Positions 8,805 through 17,366 of a stretch of 64,000 bases of DNA are shown piece by piece. Location of the stretch: positions 310,001 to 374,000 of the forward strand of contig NZ_QDDR01000001.1 of assembly GCF_003075525.1 (NCBI RefSeq), written 5' to 3'. A program made the position numbers and the translations under genes. This DNA is from Pararhodobacter aggregans. Lineage in GTDB: Bacteria; Pseudomonadota; Alphaproteobacteria; Rhodobacterales; Rhodobacteraceae. The number at the start of each line of letters is the position of its first letter. The stretch's first letter is position 1. The notes under the pieces are model-generated. The model was not told the origin of the DNA. It saw only the letters and a list, made by a program, of their open reading frames with translations, and did not search any database.

Positions 8805-10793
8805 TCAGCCCCCCTGCACCAGCGCCAGCGCCCGGATGGGCGAGCCGGTGCCGTGCTCGATCTTCAGGGGCGCCACCATCAGGATCGCGCCCTTGGGCGG
8901 CAGCTGGTCGAGGTTGCACAGGCTGGCGAGGCCGAAGCAATTGTCGCGGTGCAGGAAGTTATGCGCGGGATAGGGCGGGCTGAATTTCCCGGCCATCCCG
9001 GCATCGGTACCCACGCATTGCGTGCCCCAGCCAACGATGCCCTTGGACAGCAGGTAATCCATGCAATCGGTCGAGGGGCCGGGGGTATGCGCGCCGTCGC
9101 CGTCAGGGCCCTGATCCATGTTCAGGAACAGTTCCGCATCCTGCATGCGCTTGTCCCAATCGGTGCGCATGACGACCCATTCGCCCGGCCCGATCTCGCC
9201 ATGCCGGGCCTCCCATTCCTTGACCCGCTGGGCGGTCAGCAGGAAATCGGGGTCGGCCGCGGCCTCGGTCGAGCAGTCGATGACATTGACCGGCGCCATC
9301 AGCCGCTGCACGTCCAGCGTGTCGGTGGCGCCGTCGGGGTAATCCTTGCCGGTCAGCCAATGGTGCGGCGCGTCGAAATGGGTGCCGGAATGCTCGCCCA
9401 GTTCCAGCCAGTTCCAGGCCCAATAGGGCCCGTCGATGTCGTAATTGCTGATCTTGTGGATCTTCACCTGCGGGGTGTTGCGGGCGATCTCCTCGGGCAG
9501 GCGCAGAAGCGGCGTGTCGGGGCCCAGCACCGCGGTGCAATCGACGATCCTGACCGCGCCGGTCAGCAGGGCCTCGCCCAGCCCGCCCAGAAGATTGTCC
9601 ATCGTCTTGCCCTTCCGTTCCAGATTGATCCCTTGGCCTGCGAAACGGGCCTGGCGGCGGTCCATGGTGCGTTTGGTGATGTCGAAGACCGTCTCGATGG
9701 CGCTGTCCTCGGTGACGATCCCGGGTGAAAGCCGCAGGATCGTGTCGCGGAAATCGACCGAATAGCCCTCGACCCCCAGGGCGCCGACCACCGCCGCCGC
9801 CTCGGCCCGCGACGGCATGCGCAGCATCGCCGCGCCGCCCCGGCGTTCCGCCTCACGCGGGGAGAGGAGCGGCAGGCCCAGCGCGTCGGCATGGCCGATG
9901 ATCTGGTCGACCATCGACCGGTTGCGGGCAGCGATGGCGCCCTGATCCTGCGCGGTGAACCACTGGATCGCGGGCAACGAGGCGATGGCCGCGACCGATC
10001 CCGGCGTGCCGGTGTCGAAGCGGCGCACGTCGGGGGCGTATTGGAACTTGTCGAGATCCCAGGAGAAGGGGTTGTTCTGGCTGAACCAGCCGCGCGCCTC
10101 GGGCTGCAACTCGGCCACCAGCCCCTTGTCGACATAGAGGATCCCGGCGCCCGGCGTGCCGCAAAGCCATTTGAGGCTGGTCGAGACGACGAAGTCGACC
10201 CGCGGCTCGGTCACGTCGAAGGGCAGAAGCCCCGCCGCCTGGGTGATGTCGGCGACCATCAGGCTGCCCATCGCCCGGCCATGCGCCACCAGCGCCGGGT
10301 AATCCATCCGGGCCGAGGCGGTGGAGGTGACCCAGGTCAGCAGGGACAAGGCGACGTCGCGATCCCACTGGGCGATGAAATCCTCGGTCTCGACCCAGGC
10401 CTTGCCCTCGGACCGGGGCACGGTGACCAGCGTGAAGCCGATTTTCGGCGCCAGCCCAGCCAGCATGAAATGCAGGGACGGGAAGCAATCGGCGCCGACC
10501 AGCACCTTCTTGCCCCTCAGCCAGCCCTCGGGCAGCGAGCGCATCAGCTTGTGCATGCCCTCGGTCACGTTGTCGACATGGGTGAGCGAACCCTTGGGCG
10601 CCCGGATCAGCCGCCCCCAGGCGTCGAGGTATTCCTGACGCTTCCTCAGCACATAGCCCCATTGCCGGTCATCGGGCGCGGCCCAGATGGCCGAGAACTC
10701 GGCCATGGCGCGGGCCATGTCCTCGTCCTTGCCGGGATAGATGCCGATGGAGTGATAGAGGAAATATCCGGCGGCCTTGGTGTTGCGGCGCAT
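8805..10793 (-). CDS. Fusion of kynureninase-like PLP enzyme and kynurenine-formamidase-like cyclase
   Basis: 662 aa in one uninterrupted frame. Residues 1 to about 390 are a class V aminotransferase/kynureninase fold: Asp182 in ADITQAAG should contact the PLP ring and Lys208 in STSLKWLCGTPGAG is the Schiff-base lysine. From Met398 the sequence is a complete cyclase-family (KynB-like) protein of 265 aa with HSGTHFDAPHHW, the metal-binding signature. The two families act in sequence in tryptophan catabolism (formylkynurenine to kynurenine to anthranilate). GGAAGG stands nine bases before codon 398 (ATG 9602), so an internal start that also makes the cyclase alone is possible. It is the last gene of the TRAP operon, 15 bases after dctM. 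The true substrate may be a related compound. Confidence 0.8.
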   Translation of the reverse strand: MRRNTKAAGYFLYHSIGIYPGKDEDMARAMAEFSAIWAAPDDRQWGYVLRKRQEYLDAWGRLIRAPKGSLTHVDNVTEGMHKLMRSLPEGWLRGKKVLVGADCFPSLHFMLAGLAPKIGFTLVTVPRSEGKAWVETEDFIAQWDRDVALSLLTWVTSTASARMDYPALVAHGRAMGSLMVADITQAAGLLPFDVTEPRVDFVVSTSLKWLCGTPGAGILYVDKGLVAELQPEARGWFSQNNPFSWDLDKFQYAPDVRRFDTGTPGSVAAIASLPAIQWFTAQDQGAIAARNRSMVDQIIGHADALGLPLLSPREAERRGGAAMLRMPSRAEAAAVVGALGVEGYSVDFRDTILRLSPGIVTEDSAIETVFDITKRTMDRRQARFAGQGINLERKGKTMDNLLGGLGEALLTGAVRIVDCTAVLGPDTPLLRLPEEIARNTPQVKIHKISNYDIDGPYWAWNWLELGEHSGTHFDAPHHWLTGKDYPDGATDTLDVQRLMAPVNVIDCSTEAAADPDFLLTAQRVKEWEARHGEIGPGEWVVMRTDWDKRMQDAELFLNMDQGPDGDGAHTPGPSTDCMDYLLSKGIVGWGTQCVGTDAGMAGKFSPPYPAHNFLHRDNCFGLASLCNLDQLPPKGAILMVAPLKIEHGTGSPIRALALVQGG

Positions 10794-10808
10794 GCCTTGT
10801 CCTTTTCG

Positions 10809-12101
10809 TCAGAATCCGAGGGCCGCGGGCAGCCAGAGGCTGAAGCCCGGAACGGCCGCGATGAGGCCCAGCCCGGCCAGATTGACCAGCAGGAAGGGCG
10901 TGTTGGCTTTGATGAGCGTGCCAAGGCCGCAACCGGCGATCCGCTCGGCGGCGAACAGGCAGACGCCCAGCGGCGGGGTCAGCAGGCCGATGTTCAGGTT
11001 GAGGATGGCGATCACGCCGAAATGCAGCGGGTCGATCCCGGCATGGACGGCGGCGGCCGACAGGATCGGACCGAAGAGGATGATGACCGTGGTCGGGTCG
11101 ATGAACATCCCCAGCACGAGGAGGATGGCGTTGAAGACCAGCAGCGTGCCCAGATAGCCCATCTCCCAGCCGCCGATCCAGCCTGCGACCATGCGCGGCA
11201 CGTTCTCCATGCCCATGACCCAGGAAAAGGCCGCGCCGCAGCCGACGATGATGAGGAGCTGCCCGGAAAAGAGCGCCGAGCGCTGGAAGACCTCGCCCAG
11301 CGTGCCCAGCCGCAGGCTGCGATAGACCAGCGTGGCCACGACCAACGCGTAGCCCGCCGCGACCGCCCCGGCCTCGGTCGGGGTCATCAGCCCGCCCATC
11401 AGCCCCGCCAGGATGATGACGGGGATCATCAGCGGCACCAGCGCCTGCCCGGTGGCGCGCACCGCCACGGCGGGGCTGCGGTCCATCTCGACCTGGGGGA
11501 AATTGTGGCGGCGGGCCTGCACCGCGACCAGCAGCATCTGCACCAGCCCGATCAGCAGCCCCGGGATCAGCGTCGCCGCCATCAGCGCGCCGATCGAAAG
11601 CCCGGTCATCGAGCCATAGATCACCGCGACCAGCGAGGGCGGCACCATCGGCCCGATGATCGACGAGGACGCGGTGACGGCCGCGGCATAGGCGGGGCTG
11701 TAGCCCTGTTTCACCATGGCCGGGATGAACACCCGGCCCAGCGCGGCGATATCGCCCAAAGCCACGCCGGTGATGCCGGAGAACAGGATCGAGGCGCCGA
11801 TATTCACCTGCGCCAGCCCGCCCCGCATCCAGCCGAAGAGGACATTGGCGAAATGGATCAGCCGGTCGGTGATCTTGCCCGCGTTGACCAGTTCCCCGGC
11901 CAGGATGAAGAGCGGAATGGCCATCAGCACGAAGACATCCATGCCCTGCCAGATCCGTTCGGCGGCGATGGGCAGGAAGCGCCATTGCCCGCCATAGGCG
12001 ACCCAGGCCAGCATCGAGGTCAGCAGCGACCAGGCGACCGGCAGGCCCAGCAGCATCAGCAGCAGGAAGCTGCCCAGCAGCACCATGAGTGTGTCGGTCA
12101 T
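10809..12101 (-). CDS. dctM: TRAP transporter large permease (DctM)
   Basis: 430 aa, about twelve hydrophobic helices, typical of the DctM subunit that forms the sodium-driven translocation path for organic acids taken up through a periplasmic binding protein. Family blocks include GMDVFVLMAIPLFILAGELV and GASILFSGITGVALGDIAALG. Start ATG 12101 overlaps the dctQ stop by four bases (ATGA), so translation is coupled; a second ATG lies 15 bases downstream. It is in the operon with dctP, dctQ and the kynureninase-cyclase fusion, which probably acts on the imported compound. Confidence 0.93.
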   Translation of the reverse strand: MTDTLMVLLGSFLLLMLLGLPVAWSLLTSMLAWVAYGGQWRFLPIAAERIWQGMDVFVLMAIPLFILAGELVNAGKITDRLIHFANVLFGWMRGGLAQVNIGASILFSGITGVALGDIAALGRVFIPAMVKQGYSPAYAAAVTASSSIIGPMVPPSLVAVIYGSMTGLSIGALMAATLIPGLLIGLVQMLLVAVQARRHNFPQVEMDRSPAVAVRATGQALVPLMIPVIILAGLMGGLMTPTEAGAVAAGYALVVATLVYRSLRLGTLGEVFQRSALFSGQLLIIVGCGAAFSWVMGMENVPRMVAGWIGGWEMGYLGTLLVFNAILLVLGMFIDPTTVIILFGPILSAAAVHAGIDPLHFGVIAILNLNIGLLTPPLGVCLFAAERIAGCGLGTLIKANTPFLLVNLAGLGLIAAVPGFSLWLPAALGF

Positions 12102-12580
12102 GCCGGGGTCCTCCGCTCGAACAGTCGCGCCAGCGCCAGGATCGCGGCAAGGCCGAAGGCCACCGGCATCGCGCCATAGGGCCAGGACATCGGGATCCGC
12201 AGCCCGTCGCTTCGCTGGCCCGCGGCGAAGGACACGATGTCGAGCCCCTGCCAGAAGATCACCAGACAGATGCCGAGCGTCAGCGCGTCCAGCACAGCCT
12301 CCAGCGCCCGGCCGAGGACAGGCGCCGCCGCGCCCAGCGCGAGGGGAACGAAATCCACGCGGATATGGCTGCCTTCCCGCACCGCGACGGCGGTGGCCAG
12401 CAGCGCCATCCAGACCATGGCGTAGCGGGCCAGTTCCTCGGCAAAGGCCGGCACGCCCAGCGCGGTATAGCGCAGCGCCACCTGCGCCAGCATCAGCAGG
12501 AACAGCCCCGCGAGGCAGAGGGCCGCGACGATGCGCAGCCCCCTGTCCAGGGCGCCGACGAGGGAGGCCAGCGCCTTCAT
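12098..12580 (-). CDS. dctQ: TRAP transporter small permease (DctQ)
   Basis: 160 aa with four hydrophobic helices; the family mark FAEELARYAMVWMALLATAVAVREGSHI lies in the middle. I start it at ATG 12580, two bases after the dctP stop, because an upstream extension would read a non-homologous Arg-rich stretch. No strong ribosome site is seen, consistent with coupling to dctP. Together with DctM it forms the membrane part of the importer. Confidence 0.9.
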   Translation of the reverse strand: MKALASLVGALDRGLRIVAALCLAGLFLLMLAQVALRYTALGVPAFAEELARYAMVWMALLATAVAVREGSHIRVDFVPLALGAAAPVLGRALEAVLDALTLGICLVIFWQGLDIVSFAAGQRSDGLRIPMSWPYGAMPVAFGLAAILALARLFERRTPA

Positions 12581-12582
12581 CG

Positions 12583-13584
12583 TCACTCGGCCGCCGCGAC
12601 CGCGGCCAGCGCGGCGTCGATCAGGTCGGGATGGTCGACGTTGCCCTGCAGCCACTCGATGGCGGCGGGCTGCATGACCTGCCGGAAGGCATCGCGCTGC
12701 TCGTCGGTCATGCGGACCACGGTGACGCCCGCCTCCTCGGCCCGGGTGATGGCCGAGGCCTCGACCGCGCGCGAGGTCTCGCGGTTATAGGCGATGGCGG
12801 TGGCGGCGGCATCCAGGATCACCTGCTGGTTTTCCGGCGTGAGGCCCGAGAAGAAGGCGTCCGAGATCCCCAGCGGGCCGAAGGCATAGACATGGCCGGT
12901 CATCATCAGATGCGACTGCACCTCGTAGAGCCGGATCAGGTTGAAGGTGGAGACCGAATTGTCCTGTCCGTCCACCACGCCGGTGCTGAGCGCGGTATAG
13001 AGCTCGCCAAAGGCCACGGGACTGGCCGAGGCGCCCATCGCCTCGACCGGGATCGTCGCCAGGGGGCCGAGGACCCGCATCTTCAGCCCTTCCATGTCGG
13101 CCGGGCTTTCGATCAGGCGGCTGGCGCTGAAATGCTTGAAGCCGCCCGATTCCCACCAGCCCAGCACGCGGATGCCGGTGGCTTCGCGGATATCCTCGGC
13201 CATCTGGGTGCCGAAGGGGCCGTCGAAGACCTGCCAGGCCACCTGTTCCGAGGGGAAGAGGTAGGGCATGTTCAGGACCATGATGTCCGAGAAGATCGAG
13301 GCGTAATTGCCGTCCGCGGCATCGGTCATCTCGATCACGCCGCGGCGCATCTGCGCCAGCCGGTCGTTGGGATTGCCCAGCGCGCCGCCGTAGACGATGT
13401 TCACCGACATGTCCGAATGCGCCTCAACCTCTGCGGCGAAGGTCCGGTACATGCCGTTGACGAAGTCGAAGCCCTCGATGTTTTCGGGCAGCGACAGGCC
13501 GATGGTGATGGTCTGCGCGGCGGCGGGCAGGGCCAGACCGGCCGACAGCAGCAGCGCGGCAAGGGAGGGGACAAGCGGTTTCAT
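12583..13584 (-). CDS. dctP: TRAP transporter solute-binding protein (DctP)
   Basis: 333 aa with a clear signal peptide (cleavage after about ALPAAAQ) and the DctP fold: LPENIEGFDFVNGMYRTFA near the start, RVLGWWESGGFKHF in the middle and the ligand-site region ALSTGVVDGQDN. It would capture the substrate in the periplasm and hand it to DctQM. No ligand can be assigned from sequence, but the neighbouring kynureninase-like and cyclase domains hint at an aromatic amino-acid derivative or similar carboxylate. The gap upstream holds a run of ten G (13600-13609). Confidence 0.92.
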   Translation of the reverse strand: MKPLVPSLAALLLSAGLALPAAAQTITIGLSLPENIEGFDFVNGMYRTFAAEVEAHSDMSVNIVYGGALGNPNDRLAQMRRGVIEMTDAADGNYASIFSDIMVLNMPYLFPSEQVAWQVFDGPFGTQMAEDIREATGIRVLGWWESGGFKHFSASRLIESPADMEGLKMRVLGPLATIPVEAMGASASPVAFGELYTALSTGVVDGQDNSVSTFNLIRLYEVQSHLMMTGHVYAFGPLGISDAFFSGLTPENQQVILDAAATAIAYNRETSRAVEASAITRAEEAGVTVVRMTDEQRDAFRQVMQPAAIEWLQGNVDHPDLIDAALAAVAAAE

Positions 13585-13620
13585 GGCGTTTCCTCTGTTG
13601 GGGGGGGGGCGGGAAGGGGG

Positions 13621-14295
13621 TTAGCGGGTATAGGCACGCTTGGCGTGGCGTTCGAGCCGGCCGGTCAGCCGGACGAGGGGCCACAGGATCGCGACATAGA
13701 TCAGCGCCGCCCCGATCAGGGGCGAGGGATTGGCAAAGAGCGCCTGCGCGTCCGTCGCCTGTTTCAGAAGGTCCGACAGCGCCACGACCGAGGCCAGCGC
13801 CGTGTCCTTGATGACCGAGACGCAATTCGAGGCATGCGGCGGAATGACGATGCGGATCGCCTGCGGCAGGATCACCTTGCGCATCGTCACCCAGAAGCCG
13901 AGCCCGAGGGCCGAGGCGGCCTCGAACTGGCCCTTGGGCGTGGCCTCGATGCCCGAGCGGACGACCTCGGCGGTGAAGGCGGCCAGCACCATGGTCAGCG
14001 CCGTGGCGGCGGCCGCGAAGGACGAGAGCGTGATGCCCGCGAAGGGCAGCGCGTAATAGAGCAGGATCAAGAGCACCAGCACCGGCACCGCACGCACCAG
14101 ATCGGTGTAGAGCACGGCCAGCAGGCGCAGGGGCTTGGGCGCATAAAGCCGGGTGATGGCGATCATCACGCCCAGGGCCGAGCCCAGCACGATGGCCGTG
14201 ACGCCCAGGCTGAGCGTGTACCACAACCCCCGCAGCAGCATCGGCAGCGCGCGTTCCAGAACACTCAGGTTGAAGAAGATATCGACCGCGCTCAT
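13621..14295 (-). CDS. Amino-acid-type ABC transporter permease (HisM/GlnP family)
   Basis: 224 aa with about five membrane helices. The EAA loop reads GIEATPKGQFEAASALGLGFW followed by KVILPQAIRIVIP, typical of polar amino-acid importers. It directly follows the solute-binding gene. No ATPase and no second permease gene accompany it, so it must either form a homodimer with an ATPase encoded elsewhere or serve as half of an incomplete set. It is in the same minus-strand run as the TRAP genes. Confidence 0.9.
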   Translation of the reverse strand: MSAVDIFFNLSVLERALPMLLRGLWYTLSLGVTAIVLGSALGVMIAITRLYAPKPLRLLAVLYTDLVRAVPVLVLLILLYYALPFAGITLSSFAAAATALTMVLAAFTAEVVRSGIEATPKGQFEAASALGLGFWVTMRKVILPQAIRIVIPPHASNCVSVIKDTALASVVALSDLLKQATDAQALFANPSPLIGAALIYVAILWPLVRLTGRLERHAKRAYTR

Positions 14296-14318
14296 GCCAT
14301 CCCTCCGCTCGGGTCAGG

Positions 14319-14340
14319 CGGGGGGCAGGGCCGCCCCCCG
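14319..14340 (-). terminator. Intercistronic hairpin between solute-binding protein and permease genes
   Basis: CGGGGGGC and GCCCCCCG form a perfect eight-base stem with loop AGGGCC in the 54-base gap. No U-tract follows, so it more likely stabilises or attenuates the message after the binding-protein gene than ends it. Confidence 0.45.
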
Positions 14341-14349
14341 GCCGGCGTC

Positions 14350-15156
14350 TCAGTAATTGCCGGGGGTCGGGATCGGCAGCGGCGTCACGGTCAGGCTGCC
14401 CTCGGCCGGGGCCACACCCATCCAGCGCTCGAAGATCGCGGCCATGGTGCCGTCTTCCTTCATCGCGCTGATCGCCTCGTTCACCGGCTCCAGCAGCGGC
14501 GAATCCTTGGCCATCATCATGGCGAAACGCTCGCCGGTGACGATCTCATGGGCGACCTCCAGCCCGGTCATCTGCTGGAAGGCATAGCGCAGGCCGACCA
14601 CATCATTGACCACCGCGTCGATGCGTCCGGCCATCAGGTCGGTCAGCATGTTGGCCGTGGTGTCGTAGCTGTTGTTGGCGGCAAAGCCGATCTCGCCCGC
14701 GCGTTCGTTCAGCCATGCCTCGGGGAACGAGGTGGCGATGGTGCCGATCCGGCGGTCGCGCAGGTCCTCGAGGCCGTGAATGTCGCTGCCCGCCCGCACG
14801 CCGATACCCATGGCGCCCTCGACATAGGGCTGGGTGAAGCTTTGCGATTCAAGGCGCTCGTCGGTGATGGTCAGGGACGAGATGACGATATCGACCCGGC
14901 CCGAGGCGGTGGCGACGAACAGCGCGCGGAAATCATAGCCCTCGATCTCGGCGGTGCGGCCGATGCGGTTGGCGATCTCGGTGACGATATCGACCTCGAA
15001 CCCCTCGAACACGCCCTCGGCATTGCGGTTCTCCCACGGCGGGTTGGCCGGGTAGGAGCCGACGCGCAGGACATCCTGCGCAAGGGCGGGAAGGGAGGCG
15101 AGCGACAGCGCAAGGCCGGTCGCGGCGCCAAGGAACAGGCGGCGGTGAAGCGTCAT
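14350..15156 (-). CDS. Amino-acid-type ABC transporter substrate-binding protein
   Basis: 268 aa from ATG 15156 (GGGGAGA upstream), with signal peptide ending near SLPALAQ. Family-3 solute-binding pattern: VLRVGSYPANPPWENRNAEGVFEGFEVDIVTEIANRIGR, then DIVISSLTITDERLESQSFTQPY and GTIATSFPEAWL. It binds a small polar molecule in the periplasm for the adjacent permease. The upstream 70 bases before the next gene's stop contain nothing else. Confidence 0.9.
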   Translation of the reverse strand: MTLHRRLFLGAATGLALSLASLPALAQDVLRVGSYPANPPWENRNAEGVFEGFEVDIVTEIANRIGRTAEIEGYDFRALFVATASGRVDIVISSLTITDERLESQSFTQPYVEGAMGIGVRAGSDIHGLEDLRDRRIGTIATSFPEAWLNERAGEIGFAANNSYDTTANMLTDLMAGRIDAVVNDVVGLRYAFQQMTGLEVAHEIVTGERFAMMMAKDSPLLEPVNEAISAMKEDGTMAAIFERWMGVAPAEGSLTVTPLPIPTPGNY

Positions 15157-15226
15157 CAGGTTTTCTCCCCGTGGGTGGTGGCCGGGTCCTGTCGGGCGGC
15201 CGGTTGATCCGGGCGGATGTTTCCGT

Positions 15227-16012
15227 TCACCGGGTGGTTTCTGGCGCAAGTTCCCGGGCTGGCAGATCGGTAATCAGCATGTGGCCGGGGGCATGGGTGA
15301 TGGCGAGGTCGGGCGCGGCATGGGCGATGGCCCGTTCGAGCGAGACGCCGCAGGCCCAGAACACCGGCACCTCGCCCGGCCGGATGTCGGTCAGGCCGAT
15401 CCCGTCGATCGGGCGGCCGAGGTCGGCGCCGATCGCGGCGGGGTCGCCGACATGGACCGGCGCGCCATGCGATTGCGGATGCGCCCGGGTCACCGCCTCG
15501 GCCAGCGCGACCTGAGCGGCGGGGACGGCGCGCATCGAGACGACGAGCCTGCCGCCGAAAGGGCCCGAAGGGGTAAGCGGCAGATCGGTGTCGAAGGCCG
15601 AACAGGTCAGCCCCGGCGCATGGCAGCGCAGGGTCACGCCCGCCGCCACCAGATCCGCCTCGAAACTGAGCGAACAGCCGATGGCGAAGGCGGTCAGGTC
15701 GTCGCGCCAGAGGCCGGTGATGTCGGTGGGCATCGCCACCGGCCCGCCGTCGCGGAACACCCGGTAGCGGGGCAGGTCGGTCCTGAGGTCGATATCCGCG
15801 CCCAGCTCGGGCAATGCGGGATCCCCGGCGCGGCCCCGGGCCAGCAGCGGGAAGGCGGCGGGATTGGCCCGCAGGAAGGCCTCGAAATCATCGGCCAGCC
15901 GGGCGGGGATCAGCGCCAGATTGGCCTGCGCCAGCCCCGGCGCCATCGAGCCGGTCGGCCCGTTCAGGCGCCCCGCCCGCGCCTCGAGCCTGAGGGCGTG
16001 GCCGGTCGTCAT
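15227..16012 (-). CDS. D-glutamate cyclase/DUF1445 family putative hydro-lyase
   Basis: 261 aa, the usual length of the YcsI/DUF1445 family whose human homologue domain converts D-glutamate to 5-oxoproline. Conserved blocks seen: GLAQANLALIPARLADDF near residue 25, DIRTDLPRYRV-like DLRTDLPRYRVFRDG, FAIGCSLSFEADLVAAG, and VSMRAVPAAQVALA followed by HGAPVHVGDP. Its 5' end overlaps the upstream gene by four bases. The place in an operon with an amino-acid-type binding protein fits a role in handling an amino-acid-like compound, but the substrate is unknown. Confidence 0.82.
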   Translation of the reverse strand: MTTGHALRLEARAGRLNGPTGSMAPGLAQANLALIPARLADDFEAFLRANPAAFPLLARGRAGDPALPELGADIDLRTDLPRYRVFRDGGPVAMPTDITGLWRDDLTAFAIGCSLSFEADLVAAGVTLRCHAPGLTCSAFDTDLPLTPSGPFGGRLVVSMRAVPAAQVALAEAVTRAHPQSHGAPVHVGDPAAIGADLGRPIDGIGLTDIRPGEVPVFWACGVSLERAIAHAAPDLAITHAPGHMLITDLPARELAPETTR

Positions 16013-16455
16013 CCGCCGGTCCCCGCGAAGGCGGTTTCGAGCTGCGCCTTGATCAGCAGGATCTCGGTCTCGTGGGTGATGCAGGTGCGCGCCCAGCGCT
16101 CGTCCGGGCTGCCCGCCGCGCGCAGCGCGTGCAGCGCGATCTGGCAGCGGCCTTCGGGATGGCCCAGATCGGGGCCGGGGGTCACGCGGATATAGATGCG
16201 GGGCGTGCGCGCCGCGAGGGTGCCGACGCCGAAATCGATCAGCCCCAGCGCCGGGACCGGGCGGATATCGACATGCGCGGCGCTGCCGTCAAAGAGCGAG
16301 GTGCCGCGGTAGACCCCCTCGGCGACCTCGGTCAGGCCCATGGATCCCAGCGACCAGCCGCCGACGAAAGCGGGCTCGGACAGAAGCGCGAAGGCGAAAG
16401 CGGCCGGGACCTCGGCCAGAATGGCCGTCATATGGGCAAGATCCGGGCTGGGCAT
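16009..16455 (-). CDS. Small SRPBCC-like protein of unknown function
   Basis: 148 aa from ATG 16455 with GAGGAG upstream. The pattern of alternating strands, FVGGWSLGSMGLTEVAEGVYRG, then FDGSAAHVDIRPVPALGLIDFGVG and a C-terminal helix, resembles a START/SRPBCC (Bet v 1) fold, but I cannot name the family with certainty. It has no signal peptide. It is the first gene of the eight-gene operon that ends with the kynureninase-cyclase fusion, and it is divergent from the GntR gene at 16651. Confidence 0.6.
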   Translation of the reverse strand: MPSPDLAHMTAILAEVPAAFAFALLSEPAFVGGWSLGSMGLTEVAEGVYRGTSLFDGSAAHVDIRPVPALGLIDFGVGTLAARTPRIYIRVTPGPDLGHPEGRCQIALHALRAAGSPDERWARTCITHETEILLIKAQLETAFAGTGG

Positions 16456-16491
16456 CGGGCGCTCCTCTCTGGTGCTGGGTCGAGGATGGCA

Positions 16492-16499
16492 AACAGTAT
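16492..16499 (+). promoter_or_regulatory. Left arm of candidate GntR operator pair
   Basis: AACAGTAT, just upstream of the first gene of the minus-strand operon. Its exact reverse complement is at 16605-16612 before the GntR gene. Symmetric placement in the divergent promoter gap suggests regulator binding to both promoters; inference only. Confidence 0.4.
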
Positions 16500-16604
16500 G
16501 CAATTGTCAATCCATTTCTTTTAAGATTAAAATTGTTGGGCGCGATATGCTTGGTTTTGCCGCGAATTCTGCGTGACAAAGGCTGCCGTGCGGGTAAATT
16601 TAGT

Positions 16605-16612
16605 ATACTGTT
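16605..16612 (+). promoter_or_regulatory. Right arm of candidate GntR operator pair
   Basis: ATACTGTT, inside TAGTATACTGTT, 38 bases before the GntR start codon. The local GTATAC core is itself palindromic, as is common for FCD-type GntR operators. Confidence 0.4.
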
Positions 16613-16650
16613 CGACCCGTAATGCCTGCTCCTTGACCGAAAGAAGGCTC

Positions 16651-17301
16651 ATGTCCCGTTCCAGCCAGCGCCCCAGCCACCGGCAGCGAATCCATGACAC
16701 GATCCGCACGAGGATCCTGACCGGCAAGATCGGCGCGGCCGACAGGCTGGTCGATACCGCCATCGCCGCCGAGATGGGCGTCTCGCGCATGCCGGTGCGC
16801 GAGGCGCTGATGCAGCTGGTGAGCGAGGGCTATCTGGAGGGCACGACGCGCGGCTATTCGCTGCCCAATTTCACCCATGAGAAGATCATGCAGGTCTTCG
16901 TCCTGCGCCGCCTGCTGGAGCCCCATGCCGCGGCCAGCGCCGCCCAGGCCTGCAGCGAGGCGCATGTGGCGCGGATGCGGGCGGCGGTGGACGAGGCGAT
17001 GGGCACGCTGGAGAAGGACGATTTCGAGACCTTCTACCGCGCGTCCGAGGTGTTCCGGAACACCTGGCTCTCGGCGGTGCCGAATGCGGAGCTGGGCGCG
17101 GCGATCCAGCGGCTGTCGGGGCAGGTGCAGGCGGTGCGGCTGGCGACGATGCGCGACGGCGAGGCGCATCGCACCATCATCGCCGGACAGCGCGACCTGC
17201 TGGCGGCCTTCGCCGCCCGCGACGCCCTGGCGGCCGAGGCGCGGATCCTGCGTTTCGTGCTGGAGGGGGAGGGGAGCTATCTGCGGCTGCGGGCGGGGTG
17301 A
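16651..17301 (+). CDS. GntR-family regulator (FCD subfamily)
   Basis: 216 aa from ATG 16651 (AGAAGG upstream). The N-terminal winged helix (RQRIHDTIRTRILTGKIGAADRLVDTAIAAEMGVSRMPVREAL) is followed by an all-helical FCD effector domain with LEPHAAASAA. Such proteins are usually repressors released by a carboxylic-acid ligand. It is divergent from the TRAP/ABC/fusion operon, whose control it most likely exerts; an inverted repeat lies in the gap. Confidence 0.92.
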   Translation: MSRSSQRPSHRQRIHDTIRTRILTGKIGAADRLVDTAIAAEMGVSRMPVREALMQLVSEGYLEGTTRGYSLPNFTHEKIMQVFVLRRLLEPHAAASAAQACSEAHVARMRAAVDEAMGTLEKDDFETFYRASEVFRNTWLSAVPNAELGAAIQRLSGQVQAVRLATMRDGEAHRTIIAGQRDLLAAFAARDALAAEARILRFVLEGEGSYLRLRAG

Positions 17302-17366
17302 GGGGGTTCGCCCTCGTGCCTCGGGCGACCAAGGCGGCTGGCTGCCGCCCCCAGAGAACGCAAAGA

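Noticed and set aside
9891-12179. Open frame of 762 codons on the plus strand
   Set aside because: Antisense to the fusion gene and dctM; composition is that of a shadow.
13600-13609. Run of ten G between dctP and the permease gene
   Set aside because: A homopolymer in a gap does not break a gene; noted only as a place where the sequence could be wrong.
12085-15207. Open frame of 1040 codons on the plus strand
   Set aside because: It is antisense to dctQ, dctP, the permease and the binding-protein gene, all of which match known families. The Arg/Gly/His-rich translation is a typical shadow of GC-rich third positions.
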